From positions 542,637-606,636 of the forward strand of contig NZ_JAHBRW010000002.1 of the NCBI RefSeq assembly GCF_018398315.1: a stretch of 64,000 nt of DNA, given 5' to 3'. Positions 1-8,196 of this stretch are shown piece by piece (the stretch's first letter is position 1; every line of letters starts with the position of its first letter). Both the position numbers and the translations under genes were made by a program. Source of the DNA: Chelatococcus sp. YT9. Its GTDB lineage: Bacteria > Pseudomonadota > Alphaproteobacteria > Rhizobiales > Beijerinckiaceae. A model generated the notes under the pieces. That model saw only the letters and a program-made list of their open reading frames with translations. It did not search any database and was not told the DNA's origin.

Positions 1-121
1 TGGCTTGACCCGGCGCAAAAATGCACACCGCAAACCTGCCCATGGTTGGACGGGGGCTTCTCGGACCACATCGCTGGATTCGGCCGAAGCTTTGTCCAGG
101 AACATCCGGCCGATCCGGAAG

Positions 122-730
122 TCAGAGATAGCCGGGATAGGGATGATCCCTCAATAATCGGGCAAGGTGCAGAGTATTTCTCGCAACCATCTTGGTCGCA
201 TTGGCGACAACGTCAGGCGTCCTGTCGAGGTCTTTGAAGTTGACGTCCTCCATCGCCCTACCGACCCAATAGGTAGGCCCGCCAGCGGCAATGCTGAAGC
301 CCACGTCGGCCAAGGCTTGAAAAAGTTCAGCGGAGACATGGTGAGCGCCGTCTTCATTGCCAACACAGACGACTGCGGCGACCTTCCCATACGCTGGCGT
401 GCGACCCACTTTATCTGTTTCGCCCAGAAACGCGTCCATGCGCTCCAAAATTCGCTTCGCAACGCTGCTGGGCTGGCCGAGCCATACCGGTGAGCCCATC
501 AGGAGAACATCACAGGCGATAATCTTTTCACGGATCTTCGGCCATTCATCTCCGTCGCCCTCATCGGAACTCACCCCCGGCTTGATGTCGAGCGCAGCAA
601 CCCGGACCAACTCCGCGTCGACGTCAGCCCTCATTTCAGCAGCGACTTCATTCAACAATTTCTCAGTTGACGACGCGCCCGTTGGCTTCAACGTGCAGTT
701 CAATGCCAAAAGCTTGAGCTTTGGCTCCAT
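122..730 (-). CDS. Flavodoxin-like / NADPH-dependent FMN reductase family protein
   Basis: A 202-residue cytosolic protein of the flavodoxin-fold FMN reductase family. The N-terminal strand KLLALNCTLKP followed by a short Ser/Thr-rich loop (residues about 6-22) fits the FMN-phosphate site. A DVLLMGSPVWLGQPSS segment (about residue 74) is the typical flavin-contact loop. These proteins use NAD(P)H to reduce FMN or quinones. The start at 730 is supported by GAGGTGAAGAC just upstream. It stands alone at the left edge of a stress-gene region, so a quinone- or oxidative-stress role is an inference. The substrate cannot be predicted. Confidence 0.85.
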   Translation of the reverse strand: MEPKLKLLALNCTLKPTGASSTEKLLNEVAAEMRADVDAELVRVAALDIKPGVSSDEGDGDEWPKIREKIIACDVLLMGSPVWLGQPSSVAKRILERMDAFLGETDKVGRTPAYGKVAAVVCVGNEDGAHHVSAELFQALADVGFSIAAGGPTYWVGRAMEDVNFKDLDRTPDVVANATKMVARNTLHLARLLRDHPYPGYL

Positions 731-908
731 GTCTTCACCTCATGGACAAAGATGTTGCTGAAACTAGCCGGAATTAATGTCTTAAGCAGGTGGCAGGCGG
801 CCAAAAGCTGCAACACAAGGACAGCAAGCTACCGCGCAAGTTCATGGGGCGACAGCTTGAGAGCGGACTATTCGTCTGAACACAAAATTTGCCGGGAAAT
901 TGACGTGT

Positions 909-934
909 GGGAGCCGCCCGGCCGGGCGGCTCCC
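909..934. terminator. Perfect 26-bp GC palindrome (hairpin)
   Basis: Positions 909-921 and 922-934 are exact reverse complements (left arm GGGAGCCGCCCGG). It lies 55 bp past the stop of the minus-strand gene at 989-1324, so it could end that transcript. No T-run follows on either strand, so this is a hairpin of uncertain function rather than a classical intrinsic terminator. Confidence 0.4.
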
Positions 935-988
935 TAGACGTTCATCCTCATGCAACCTGCCGCGGAACTGCTCCGCCATACGGCGTTG

Positions 989-1324
989 CTAGCGCCTCGT
1001 TCGATAATCCGAGTGGTCCATTCTCGCACGACACGCCCAGCCGACGATTGCGCCGAACATACCTGCCACTACCAAGCTGCTGAGAGGGCTGGCGGCGACC
1101 TGACGTCCCAGCGCCTGCACGCCATCATCATAGTACGCTTGCCCAGCCTCAACGGCTTGATTTGTCATGTCCTTTGCCGCACCGTAGGCTTGGTTCGTCG
1201 CTCCCGCGGCCTGCTGCTTCACCCCTTCAACCTTATCGCGCCCCGCGTCCCACATTTCGTTTGCAGCCTCCTTGGCCTTACCTGCCAAATCCTGTCCCGA
1301 TCCCTTCGCTTGATCGTTGTCCAT
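989..1324 (-). CDS. CsbD/DUF883-like stress protein with C-terminal membrane helix
   Basis: A 111-residue protein. The N-terminal half is hydrophilic, Ala/Lys/Gln-rich and probably helical. It starts MDNDQAKGSGQDLAGKAKEA, which resembles CsbD-type stress proteins. The C-terminus has a hydrophobic glycine-containing segment (PLSSLVVAGMFGAIVGW, about residues 79-95) like the anchor of DUF883/ElaB proteins. The start is supported by CTGGAGGCGTCA upstream. An EcfG-like promoter lies at 1354-1378. Its role is probably general stress protection at the inner membrane. The exact function of such proteins is not known. Confidence 0.75.
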   Translation of the reverse strand: MDNDQAKGSGQDLAGKAKEAANEMWDAGRDKVEGVKQQAAGATNQAYGAAKDMTNQAVEAGQAYYDDGVQALGRQVAASPLSSLVVAGMFGAIVGWACRARMDHSDYRTRR

Positions 1325-1353
1325 TGACGCCTCCAGTAAATGTCTCTGGAAAG

Positions 1354-1378
1354 AACGCCTCAGCCACCATTTCGTTCA
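1354..1378 (-). promoter_or_regulatory. EcfG-type stress promoter (near consensus)
   Basis: Reading the minus strand: TGAAC, 16 bases, CGTT. The alphaproteobacterial EcfG consensus is GGAAC-N16/17-CGTT, so there is one mismatch. It lies 30 bp upstream of the CsbD/DUF883-like start codon. Confidence 0.5.
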
Positions 1379-1697
1379 AGGCAGAAGGCAGAAGCCCCTC
1401 CTCCAGGACCAATGCCGTGAGGGGGGACGGGCCGATCTGCAGATCTTTCGGCGCCTTCCGACGTGATCGAAGGTGACACGCCGGCGGTCAATCGGCAGGT
1501 CGGCGTTCCGATGGGCAGGCGGCGGGCTCCTGGATCTATAGCCGCGCCACTAAGTTCTCCTCGACAAGGCTACCGACAATCACCATTGTCTAGGGCCAAC
1601 GATTCACGGTCCGTTTCCCTTATCCCCGGCGGCGTTGCGTCCCACGATCGGAGCTTTGCGCCCACGGAAGCGGTTGGAATGAAAGGCTTTCTCATAA
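1379..1697. other. Intergenic region, no gene seen
   Basis: With the promoter to its left, this forms the space between two divergent genes. No open frame here has a ribosome-binding site or recognisable protein. It should contain the promoter of the flavoprotein gene at 1698, but I cannot assign one. Confidence 0.4.
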
Positions 1698-2996
1698 ATG
1701 GAGACATCCAGCCGCCCAGTCCCGGAGACGCCCGCTCGCGACCACGCTCTCGTGGTCGTGGGCGGTGGCTTCGCCGGTCTCGCGCTCGTCAAAGCCGTCA
1801 AGGCCCCAAATCTGAGCATCACGATCCTCGATCAGCGTAATCACCATCTTTTTCAGCCACTCCTTTATCAGGTGGCCACGACGATCCTCCCGACGTCCGA
1901 TGTCGCCTGGCCGATCAGACACTTGGTAAGAAGGCGCTGCGACGTCACCACAGTGCTCGGAGAAGTGGTGAGCATCGACAAGGTCAAACGATGCGTTACA
2001 CTCCGAGGCGAGCTTGACATACCATACGACACGCTCGTGCTCGCCACCGGCGCCCGACACTCCTACTTCGGCCACGACGATTGGGAGCGCGCAGCACCCG
2101 GCCTGAAATCGCTGGAGGATGCCACCACAATTCGCCGGAGGGTCCTTACAGCGTTTGAAGAAGCGGAGTTGTCGCAGGATCCGGATGAGCGCGAGGCACT
2201 CCTGACCTTCGTTGTGGTTGGCGGCGGCCCAACTGGCGTGGAGCTCGCTGGTATCATTGCCGAGCTAGCGCAGGAAATATTGCCCGGTGAATTCCGCAAT
2301 ATTGACACCCGTCAGACACGCGTCCTCCTCGTCGAGGCGGGGCCCCGCGTATTGCCCGCATTTCCGCCCAGGCTGTCAGCCTATGCTGAAGAAGCCCTGA
2401 CGCGTCTCGGTGTTACGGTTGTGACGGGTGAATCCGTCTCCGCAATATCGAGCCATGAGGTATCTATCGGAGAACGCCGGGTCGGGGCTCGCACCACGAT
2501 TTGGGCTGCCGGCGTGAAGGCATCTCCCGCGGCTGTGTGGCTCCACGCCGAGGCTGATCGCAACGGGCGCGTCAAAGTTGAGCCGGACTTGAGCATACCC
2601 GGGCATCCCGAGATCTTCGCGATCGGAGATACGGCCTGCGTCACCCTTCACGACGGCAAGCAAGTGCCGGGGCTCGCACCGGCCGCAAAGCAACAAGGTC
2701 AATTCGTCGCGCGTGTAATCATGGCGAGACTATCGGGCCGAACGCCCGAACGTCAATTTTCCTATCGCCATCTGGGGAACCTTGCAACAGTTGGAAAGAG
2801 GTCCGCAGTGGTGGATTTCGGCCGCCTGCAGTTGAAGGGGGTACTTGCTTGGTGGCTCTGGGGGCTAGCGCATATTTACTTCCTGATCGAGACGCGCAGT
2901 CGTGTTGCTGTTGCCCTGAGCTGGCTTTGGTCCTACTTTACAGGCCGCAACAGTGCAAGACTTATCACCCAAAAGGATGTCCACGCCGATAATTAG
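1698..2996 (+). CDS. Type II NADH dehydrogenase-like FAD/NAD oxidoreductase
   Basis: A 432-residue two-dinucleotide-binding-domain flavoprotein of the NDH-2 family. The FAD-binding motif VVVGGGFAGLALVKA lies near residue 19, and the NAD-binding motif VVVGGGPTGVELAG near residue 172. The second FAD motif EIFAIGDTA lies near residue 305, followed by GLAPAAKQQG, the usual quinone-site/FAD contact. The C-terminus contains hydrophobic, Trp-rich stretches (GVLAWWLWGLAHIYFLIE) that fit peripheral membrane attachment. It would oxidise NADH and reduce quinone without pumping protons. No strong Shine-Dalgarno precedes the ATG at 1698, so the start is the least certain part. Confidence 0.88.
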   Translation: METSSRPVPETPARDHALVVVGGGFAGLALVKAVKAPNLSITILDQRNHHLFQPLLYQVATTILPTSDVAWPIRHLVRRRCDVTTVLGEVVSIDKVKRCVTLRGELDIPYDTLVLATGARHSYFGHDDWERAAPGLKSLEDATTIRRRVLTAFEEAELSQDPDEREALLTFVVVGGGPTGVELAGIIAELAQEILPGEFRNIDTRQTRVLLVEAGPRVLPAFPPRLSAYAEEALTRLGVTVVTGESVSAISSHEVSIGERRVGARTTIWAAGVKASPAAVWLHAEADRNGRVKVEPDLSIPGHPEIFAIGDTACVTLHDGKQVPGLAPAAKQQGQFVARVIMARLSGRTPERQFSYRHLGNLATVGKRSAVVDFGRLQLKGVLAWWLWGLAHIYFLIETRSRVAVALSWLWSYFTGRNSARLITQKDVHADN

Positions 2997-3057
2997 CAAG
3001 GCGCACTTTAGTCATGCCTGGGTGATGGCGCTCCGGAACGGAGAACTAGCTGGTTGC

Positions 3058-3267
3058 CTATTTTGGCGGTGCAGGAGCGGCGCCAAGGTCGCTCGGGGTC
3101 TTAGGTGCATCTGACTGGTCGACGCGCCCGGATTGCCGCTCGCTCAGCGTATCCGCATGATAAAAGTTGAGACCGACAAAAATCGTCACGATGATCAGCC
3201 CAATCATTGCCACAACAATGATCGCGGCTTTGCCGGCTGAACGAGGAGGACCGCGGTGTATAAGCAT
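3058..3267 (-). CDS. Small single-pass membrane protein, unknown function
   Basis: A 69-residue protein. It has a short basic N-terminus, one transmembrane helix (AAIIVVAMIGLIIVTIFVGL, about residues 14-33) and a Pro/Ala-rich hydrophilic tail, PSDLGAAPAPPK at the end. It converges on the flavoprotein gene. The ribosome-binding site is weak. Such proteins are common and uncharacterised in Rhizobiales, so no function is proposed. Confidence 0.55.
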   Translation of the reverse strand: MLIHRGPPRSAGKAAIIVVAMIGLIIVTIFVGLNFYHADTLSERQSGRVDQSDAPKTPSDLGAAPAPPK

Positions 3268-3439
3268 GTCTCGGCTCAGTACTGGCTAATTGCAAAGGCG
3301 TAAACGTCGCTGTCGCAAGAAATCTGTCGACGGGCCGTCCTCGCCGCGGCTCGGCTACTCGTTCCGAACCAAAGTCTCAGATTAAGACCGGCTGCCGGAA
3401 GACCCCGGAAACTACCAACCCGAAAAAGATCTATCCACC
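3268..3439. other. Intergenic region without recognisable gene
   Basis: This is the left part of a roughly 355-bp gap. No supported coding frame was seen. The right part of the gap carries an EcfG-like promoter and the leader of the small membrane gene at 3623. Confidence 0.4.
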
Positions 3440-3465
3440 GGAACTAACGCGTTCAACTATTTGTT
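3440..3465 (+). promoter_or_regulatory. EcfG-type stress promoter candidate
   Basis: GGAAC at 3440-3444, a 17-base spacer, then TGTT at 3462-3465. The -35 element is perfect and the -10 has one mismatch to CGTT. It points at the genes at 3623 and 3710 with a long leader of about 150 nt. That distance lowers confidence. Confidence 0.4.
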
Positions 3466-3622
3466 GTTCCGCGATGTGAGGCCTCGCGCCCTGACCAGCC
3501 TCATAGTTGCTCGAGCGGTAAGTTGGAACGCCCGCGCTCACTGCTCGTTATCCCGATGTATCGCAACACACTGGAAGGCCGCGCAAAGTCGAAATGCGCG
3601 CGCCCGATTAAAGGAGGATCCT

Positions 3623-3700
3623 ATGGGTCGCGGCATTCTTCTTTGGCTCCTCGGCGTTCCGATCCCCATCATCATCCTGCTCATGCTCTTCATGCGATAG
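3623..3700 (+). CDS. 25-residue hydrophobic membrane peptide
   Basis: A tiny gene encoding M-G-R-G then an almost uninterrupted hydrophobic stretch (ILLWLLGVPIPIIILLMLF) ending MR-stop. It would be a single membrane helix. The reading frame is supported by a near-perfect ribosome-binding site, AAAGGAGGATCCT, directly upstream. The next gene begins 9 bp downstream, so the two are probably co-transcribed. Very similar short peptides are widespread in Rhizobiales, but no function is known to me. Confidence 0.7.
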   Translation: MGRGILLWLLGVPIPIIILLMLFMR

Positions 3701-3709
3701 GAGCGGGCC

Positions 3710-4624
3710 ATGCCTTCATCGACATCGCCTCTCGAGGTCTCGACATCTCCGGAATCGAAAGCTTCAGCAGTCAATTGGGGGCCCATCTTCGCGGGAGCGT
3801 TTGCTGCCACTGCGCTTACGCTCGTCCTCATGCTGCTAGGCACCGGCCTAGGCCTGACAATCGTATCGCCGTGGTCCGGCGAAAGCGCATCTGTGACAAC
3901 GGTCGCAGCATCAACAGCGATCTGGATGGTCGTGATGCAGTGGCTTTCATCTGCTCTCGGCGGATATCTCACAGGGCGGCTGCGCACGAAATGGGTTGGG
4001 GTGCACACCGACGAAACGTATTTTCGAGACACCGCCCACGGCTTTCTTGCGTGGGCTTTGGCGACCATGGTCGTTGTTCTCGTACTCGGATCCGCCCTGA
4101 GCTCTGTCGCCAACACGGGAGCCAAAGCCGTGGCGGCAGCCACCGCTGGCGCGGCGACGGCGGCAACAGGCGCGGCTGCGAATACGGGCGGCGGAAACAG
4201 CGGCGAGGTGACATCGTATTTCGTGGATGCGCTGTTTCGTCCCGCCGATGCATCGCGGCTTGGCACACCGGGGCCGGAAGGAGACGCCGCCGCAGCAGCT
4301 CAAGCATCGCGCATCCTCATCAGCAGCGTGACCGCTGGCGAGATTACCGAGGCGGATAAGGGTTACTTGGCGCAACTCGTCGCGGCTCGCACGGGGCTCA
4401 CGGAAGCCGACGCCAAGGCGCGGGTCGACACTGTTCTTGCCCAGGTCAATGAGGCCAAAGTAAAAGCACAACAGGCAGCTGATGCTGCGAGAAAAGCCGG
4501 TGCGACAATCGCGCTGTTGGGTGCGTTGTCCCTGATGATTGGTGCCTTTATCGCTAGTGCAGCGGCGGCGCTCGGCGGACGCCAGCGTGATGAGGACGAA
4601 GCGAGATTCCTGGACCGAAGATAG
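3710..4624 (+). CDS. Multi-pass membrane protein, unknown function
   Basis: A 304-residue inner-membrane protein. It shows hydrophobic helices at about residues 24-50 (FAGAFAATALTLVLMLLGTGLG), 66-88 and 107-130. A long Ala-rich periplasmic or cytosolic region with a putative coiled coil follows (about 225-265), then a last helix (TIALLGALSLMIGAFIASAAAALGG, about residues 266-290, cut here across the text as two helical turns) and a charged tail. Such proteins are sometimes labelled PhnA-like in Rhizobiales databases, but that name has no functional meaning here. It sits 9 bp after the 25-residue membrane peptide and probably shares its stress-type promoter. Confidence 0.75.
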   Translation: MPSSTSPLEVSTSPESKASAVNWGPIFAGAFAATALTLVLMLLGTGLGLTIVSPWSGESASVTTVAASTAIWMVVMQWLSSALGGYLTGRLRTKWVGVHTDETYFRDTAHGFLAWALATMVVVLVLGSALSSVANTGAKAVAAATAGAATAATGAAANTGGGNSGEVTSYFVDALFRPADASRLGTPGPEGDAAAAAQASRILISSVTAGEITEADKGYLAQLVAARTGLTEADAKARVDTVLAQVNEAKVKAQQAADAARKAGATIALLGALSLMIGAFIASAAAALGGRQRDEDEARFLDRR

Positions 4625-4952
4625 GAGGGCGTAGCTGGCTCTCGCATGCTGCTTAAACGACCCATACGCCAGCCTCGCTTCACCCGCCCGGGTCGCCCAC
4701 CTGTGGCTGCCTTGAGTTCGAGGTGGTCCTCAATACCGAAATGCCATACTCACGGCCTATGCTGGACATCTTGAACCGCCGAGGGCGCCTCGGCATCGTG
4801 CCCCGATCCGTTGATCGCGACACGGCCAGCTCCAAGGCGCTGCACGGGATCGTCGCCTTGGTCACATCCGCAAAGACGGGCGGGGGCGAACGAAGTAGCC
4901 TCGTTCGAGCCTTTCCGCCCGGCCCTCGCCTCCTATGACGGGGCGGGCTCCG
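4625..4952. other. Intergenic region, no gene seen
   Basis: No frame here combines a ribosome-binding site with a plausible protein. Short open frames on both strands look like chance frames in GC-rich DNA. Confidence 0.4.
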
Positions 4953-5099
4953 TCAGTTGCCGCTCACTGTACCCGCCCCGTTGAATCGCGCCTGGATCCG
5001 GATCAATTCCGCAAGTACAAGCCGCTCGCCGTTACGATTGCACCGTGCGATTACCATCTCAACGAGCTCACGCGCCTCCCGGCGCCGAGCCGTTGCCAT
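4953..5099 (-). CDS. Possible small basic protein, unknown
   Basis: A 48-residue frame beginning MATARRREARELVEM and ending GAGTVSGN. It is probably helical and Arg-rich. It lies 24 bp downstream of the stop of the minus-strand gene at 5124-5555, so it could be the second gene of that transcript. The Shine-Dalgarno is weak (an AAAGG about 14 nt upstream). It is listed because the predicted peptide has a natural, amphipathic composition, but it may be a chance frame. Confidence 0.3.
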   Translation of the reverse strand: MATARRREARELVEMVIARCNRNGERLVLAELIRIQARFNGAGTVSGN

Positions 5100-5123
5100 C
5101 GGCAGCGCTAGCCTTTCCACTCC

Positions 5124-5555
5124 CTAGCAGTGGCGCACGGCGAGCGCGAAAGCTGTAGCGCCGAGCAGACCACGCCGCTCGCGGTCTACGAAAACCGCCG
5201 ACTGCTGGTGTAGGCTCGAGCGCCCCTCAAATAGCCTGACTACCTTGCTGTTTGGTTCCACCAGCACAGGTCCCGTCTTGAGCCAACTCGAAGAGAAGCG
5301 TTTCCAGAAGAAGGGAAAGCGGCAGTCCAGCGAAGGAGAAAAATCAGGCTCCCCGCTCTTCTCCTTGAAGAAAGACAGGAGTTGCCCAAGAGACCTTGCT
5401 TGCTCGTCGCTGGATGAAAAGCGCTTCATCTGAGAAAGGACTTTGCTGACCTTTGCAACGTCGGGATTGAACGCACTCATCAACTCGGCCAACTCAACCC
5501 TGCAGGCTTCGAGGGCGGAATCATGGTCCGAAACAAGCCTTGGTCCCTTTTTCAT
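5124..5555 (-). CDS. Hypothetical protein under EcfG-type promoter
   Basis: A 143-residue protein that I do not recognise. It begins MKKGPRLVSDHDSALEAC, has a helical N-terminal half (about residues 10-70) and a C-terminal half rich in Phe, Ser and Arg (RFPFFWKRFSSSW). The frame stays open to 5642, but a perfect EcfG promoter at 5605-5629 sits inside that extension. Translation must therefore start downstream of it. The ATG at 5555 has GGGAG nine bases upstream, while the ATG at 5564 has no spaced ribosome-binding site. No membrane segment or signal peptide is seen. A stress-induced role is inferred from the promoter only. Confidence 0.6.
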   Translation of the reverse strand: MKKGPRLVSDHDSALEACRVELAELMSAFNPDVAKVSKVLSQMKRFSSSDEQARSLGQLLSFFKEKSGEPDFSPSLDCRFPFFWKRFSSSWLKTGPVLVEPNSKVVRLFEGRSSLHQQSAVFVDRERRGLLGATAFALAVRHC

Positions 5556-5604
5556 GAGGAGCATCTCCCAGGAGTTCCGCAGGTGGAGAACAACACGGTC
5601 ATTC

Positions 5605-5629
5605 AACGCGCTCGCGACGTACCGGTTCC
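5605..5629 (-). promoter_or_regulatory. EcfG stress promoter (perfect consensus)
   Basis: Minus strand: GGAAC (5625-5629), 16-base spacer, CGTT (5605-5608), an exact match to GGAAC-N16-CGTT. It lies about 50 bp upstream of the ATG at 5555 and gives a leader of about 40 nt. Confidence 0.7.
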
Positions 5630-5785
5630 ACCGCCACGCCACCGGTTAAGGCTATGTCAACTTTTTGTTTGGCGCAGGCGGAAGAAGACGGTCAGGCTGC
5701 GCCCGCAGGACACGGCTTTGGGGACGTGAGGACGATCATCTTGATGGCTCAAGCCCAACGAGAGCTGGTCCTTCAATGCGGCCCT

Positions 5786-6064
5786 TTACGGAAGTAGACC
5801 GGCTTCATCAGCAGCCTTTACCAGGACTTCGCGGGCGGCGACGGGGTCTCCCTCGCCTTCCATCGCTCCCCGGCAAGCCGCAAGAGCCTGGAGGCGCAAG
5901 GGAGATAAAGCGAACGCAACCGGCCAGTGCCGAATCAAGAAGATCACGGCCTCGTCGAAGCGCGCGACGGATATGGGTACGCTATCGTACGGAACAAGTC
6001 GCAGCGGCTGGAAGCTCCTAATGCGACTTTTCAGTAAGCGGAGCTCCATAGGTTGATCAGGCAT
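5786..6064 (-). CDS. DUF982 domain protein
   Basis: A 92-residue protein matching the pattern of the rhizobial DUF982 family. An N-terminal region carries a strand, then ARFDEAVIFLIRHWPVAF (a helix ending in the conserved W-P). This is followed by LQALAACRGAMEGEGDPV and AREVLVKAADEAGLLP, the typical AR-x-F/L-x-x-A-A-x-E-A-G tail. DUF982 proteins are small, cytosolic and often multicopy in Rhizobiales, and their function is unknown. No clear ribosome-binding site precedes the ATG at 6064, so the start is approximate. Confidence 0.7.
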   Translation of the reverse strand: MPDQPMELRLLKSRIRSFQPLRLVPYDSVPISVARFDEAVIFLIRHWPVAFALSPLRLQALAACRGAMEGEGDPVAAREVLVKAADEAGLLP

Positions 6065-6323
6065 TACGCTTTACTTTGTGAGAGGCGCTCCTGTATTTTA
6101 TCCGACAAAAGGGAATTCGGGTACGCTAAATTCTTGGGGTTTAAGAGCTTGCATTGGATCACGATGTCGATGCGCAACTAGCTCGCAATAGGGAGGAACG
6201 GATCACGTCCGCCTCCTATCGGCGAACGCTCCTCCATAGCCCCAGATACAGCTTCGAAAGCGTCTGATGGACAACGCCGCGTCGGCGTCGGAACAGAGAG
6301 CCAATCACCCTTTAGGATTTGAG

Positions 6324-6734
6324 TCAGGCCAAGGCTGAGCGAGGAGCTAGCTGTTTATAAACAGCATCCACCACAACACCGAGGCTCGCCGGCTTGAAAA
6401 TCCAACGTGCGCCCACTGCCTTCTTGAGAGACGCGGGGGTATCGATCACCCCCGTGAAGAACACGATTGGAACGCCTTGGGCACACAAGCGGTCCACCGC
6501 CCTGCAGCAGAATCCGTCCGCAAGCTTGAGATCCACGACCGCAACATCGGGATGATTGTGCGCGAGCCAATGCAAAGCAGCGGTGGAAGTCGGGAAAGGC
6601 TCGGGAACGTGCATTCCCCCTGCAGACAGTTCCGCTGCGATGCCCACGGCGATGACCGCTTCGTCTTCGAGGACGATTGCGGTCACTTTAGCCGTGGACC
6701 CCGATACAGCTCTTGTGCTCATACCTCGTAGCAT
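6324..6734 (-). CDS. Single-domain response regulator (CheY-like receiver)
   Basis: A 136-residue protein that is one receiver domain without an output domain. The acidic pair is in IVLEDEAVIAVGIAAEL (about residue 21), the phosphoacceptor Asp in VAVVDLKLADG (about residue 68), the Thr in VFFTGVID and the Lys in WIFKPAS. The order and spacing fit alphaproteobacterial single-domain regulators that act within HWE-kinase phosphorelays. The window encodes two such kinases (19225-21045 and 37906-38958), which are possible but unproven partners. The start could be the ATG at 6734 or at 6722, as neither has a strong ribosome-binding site. Confidence 0.85.
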   Translation of the reverse strand: MLRGMSTRAVSGSTAKVTAIVLEDEAVIAVGIAAELSAGGMHVPEPFPTSTAALHWLAHNHPDVAVVDLKLADGFCCRAVDRLCAQGVPIVFFTGVIDTPASLKKAVGARWIFKPASLGVVVDAVYKQLAPRSALA

Positions 6735-6933
6735 AGTTCATTATCGCCGGCTGACTGGGCTAAGTCATTCATTTTCTGAGTTAAAAGGTTGAGTGGCTGG
6801 CGCGAGCTTCGCCGTTTAGGCGAGTGGCGCCAGCGACCTCAATAACATGTTTGTTAAAACCGCCATAAATACAGGCGTTGACACAATTTTGGTCGAATGA
6901 GTAACTTGAAGCATATGCTACGAGATGGTGGTC

Positions 6934-7203
6934 ATGTCGGAAATGTCTTCCAAGGGTAATGAGTTGGCCCGGGGCGAGCGCCTTCAAATCATGCTCGACG
7001 CCGACGAGCTTAGAGCCTTGGACGATTTCCGGTTCGCAGAGCGGATGCCAAGCAGAGCGGCTGCCGTTCGGGAGCTATTGCGGCGAGGCCTCGCTATGCA
7101 GGAAGGCCTCACGGGCCACGATGGAGCCCAATCGCGATCATTCGGAGTGCTCTCAACTGCCCCCATTGAGCCCACCCGCGAGGATGGCAACTCCGCCGAA
7201 TGA
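6934..7203 (+). CDS. Ribbon-helix-helix-like small protein
   Basis: An 89-residue protein. Residues about 13-50 (ERLQIMLDADELRALDDF then SRAAAVRELLRRGLA) fit a ribbon-helix-helix DNA-binding fold: one strand, a helix, a turn and a second helix. The tail is hydrophilic and low in structure. An alternative ATG lies at 6925. The one used here is preceded by GGTGG at short spacing. It is divergent from the receiver gene, so it may regulate that promoter. DNA binding is inferred from sequence pattern only. Confidence 0.6.
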   Translation: MSEMSSKGNELARGERLQIMLDADELRALDDFRFAERMPSRAAAVRELLRRGLAMQEGLTGHDGAQSRSFGVLSTAPIEPTREDGNSAE

Positions 7204-7397
7204 GGGAGGCTTCCGTACGTGCTATCGGCGCCACGCCGCGCACACCAGGGCCCTGCGCCCTTCAAGGCGTGCATCAACCAGGATTAGCGGCGTTCAAACA
7301 TCCGCGCCAACGCAGCAGCTTTCAGGGCGAAACTGTTTTAGTCCCGAGACCACCGTCTTTGCCGAGCGATCGTGGTACACGATGAGGAAGGACACGG

Positions 7398-8189
7398 CTA
7401 ACCTGGAGGATCTGTGGCATCTGCGAGGTCGATCCACACAGGCGCGTGATCACTCGCCTTTTCCCACCCGCGGACAGCGCGATCAACATCCGCCGCAATG
7501 AGCCGTTCCGCGAGAATGGGGCTCAGAAGGAGATGGTCGAGCCGCAGGCCTGCGTTGCGACCCCATGCATTGCGAAAGTAGTCCCAGAAAGTGTAGATGC
7601 GCTCGCCTGGATGAAGCTCGCGAAGCGCGTCAATCCAGCCTTGCGCCAACAGCGCCTGGAAGGCAGTGCGAACCTCAGGTCGGAACAATGCGTCGTCATG
7701 CCACCGCTCAGGCTTGTAAACATCCAGCGCGGTCGGCATGACGTTGTAATCACCGGCCAACATCACCGGCACATCCAGATCCAGAAGTTCTGACGCGTAG
7801 TCCGCCAAACGTGCGAACCAGCGAAGTTTGTAAACGAATTTCGGACCAGGTGCGGGGTTGCCATTGGGAAGATAGAGGCAGCCAATGAGTATGCCGCGAA
7901 CGACCGCCTCGATGTAGCGGCTGTGGCTATCATCGGGATCGCCGGGAAGGCCGCGTCGGGTCTCTATCGGATCAACGCCTCTGGCGAGGATCGCTACGCC
8001 ATTCCAGCTTTTCTGCCCATGCCAGACCGCGCCATAGCCAGCCTTCTCCAGCTCGCGGCGGGGAAAACGCTCATCCGGCGCCTTGAGCTCCTGCAGACAA
8101 ACCACGTCGGGATGCGACTCTTCCAGCCATCGCAGGAGCACCGAAAGCCGACCGTTCACACCATTGACGTTGAAGGTCGCGACCCGCAT
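7398..8189 (-). CDS. xth: Exodeoxyribonuclease III (AP endonuclease)
   Basis: A 263-residue Mg-dependent exonuclease/endonuclease/phosphatase-fold DNA repair enzyme. It cuts at abasic sites and trims 3' blocked ends. The family motifs are present in order: VATFNVNGVNGRL at the N-terminus, CLQELKAPD (metal-binding Glu about residue 34), YLPNGNP, AGDYNVMPTALDV (Asp/Asn about 145-147), RLDHLLLSP and KASDHAPVW (catalytic His near residue 247). The length is normal. The start lies 7 bp after the stop of the small basic gene at 8197-8373, so they form an operon. Its presence fits the oxidative-damage theme of the region. Confidence 0.95.
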   Translation of the reverse strand: MRVATFNVNGVNGRLSVLLRWLEESHPDVVCLQELKAPDERFPRRELEKAGYGAVWHGQKSWNGVAILARGVDPIETRRGLPGDPDDSHSRYIEAVVRGILIGCLYLPNGNPAPGPKFVYKLRWFARLADYASELLDLDVPVMLAGDYNVMPTALDVYKPERWHDDALFRPEVRTAFQALLAQGWIDALRELHPGERIYTFWDYFRNAWGRNAGLRLDHLLLSPILAERLIAADVDRAVRGWEKASDHAPVWIDLADATDPPG

Positions 8190-8196
8190 CGCAGAC

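Noticed and set aside
3523..4359. A 278-codon frame overlapping the membrane protein at 3710
   Set aside because: Arg/His/Ser-rich shadow frame. The membrane protein frame has clear helices and follows a gene with a good ribosome-binding site.
6878..6906. TTGACA as a sigma-70 promoter before the ribbon-helix-helix gene
   Set aside because: The -35 is perfect, but no acceptable -10 lies at 16-18 bp spacing, so I do not list it.
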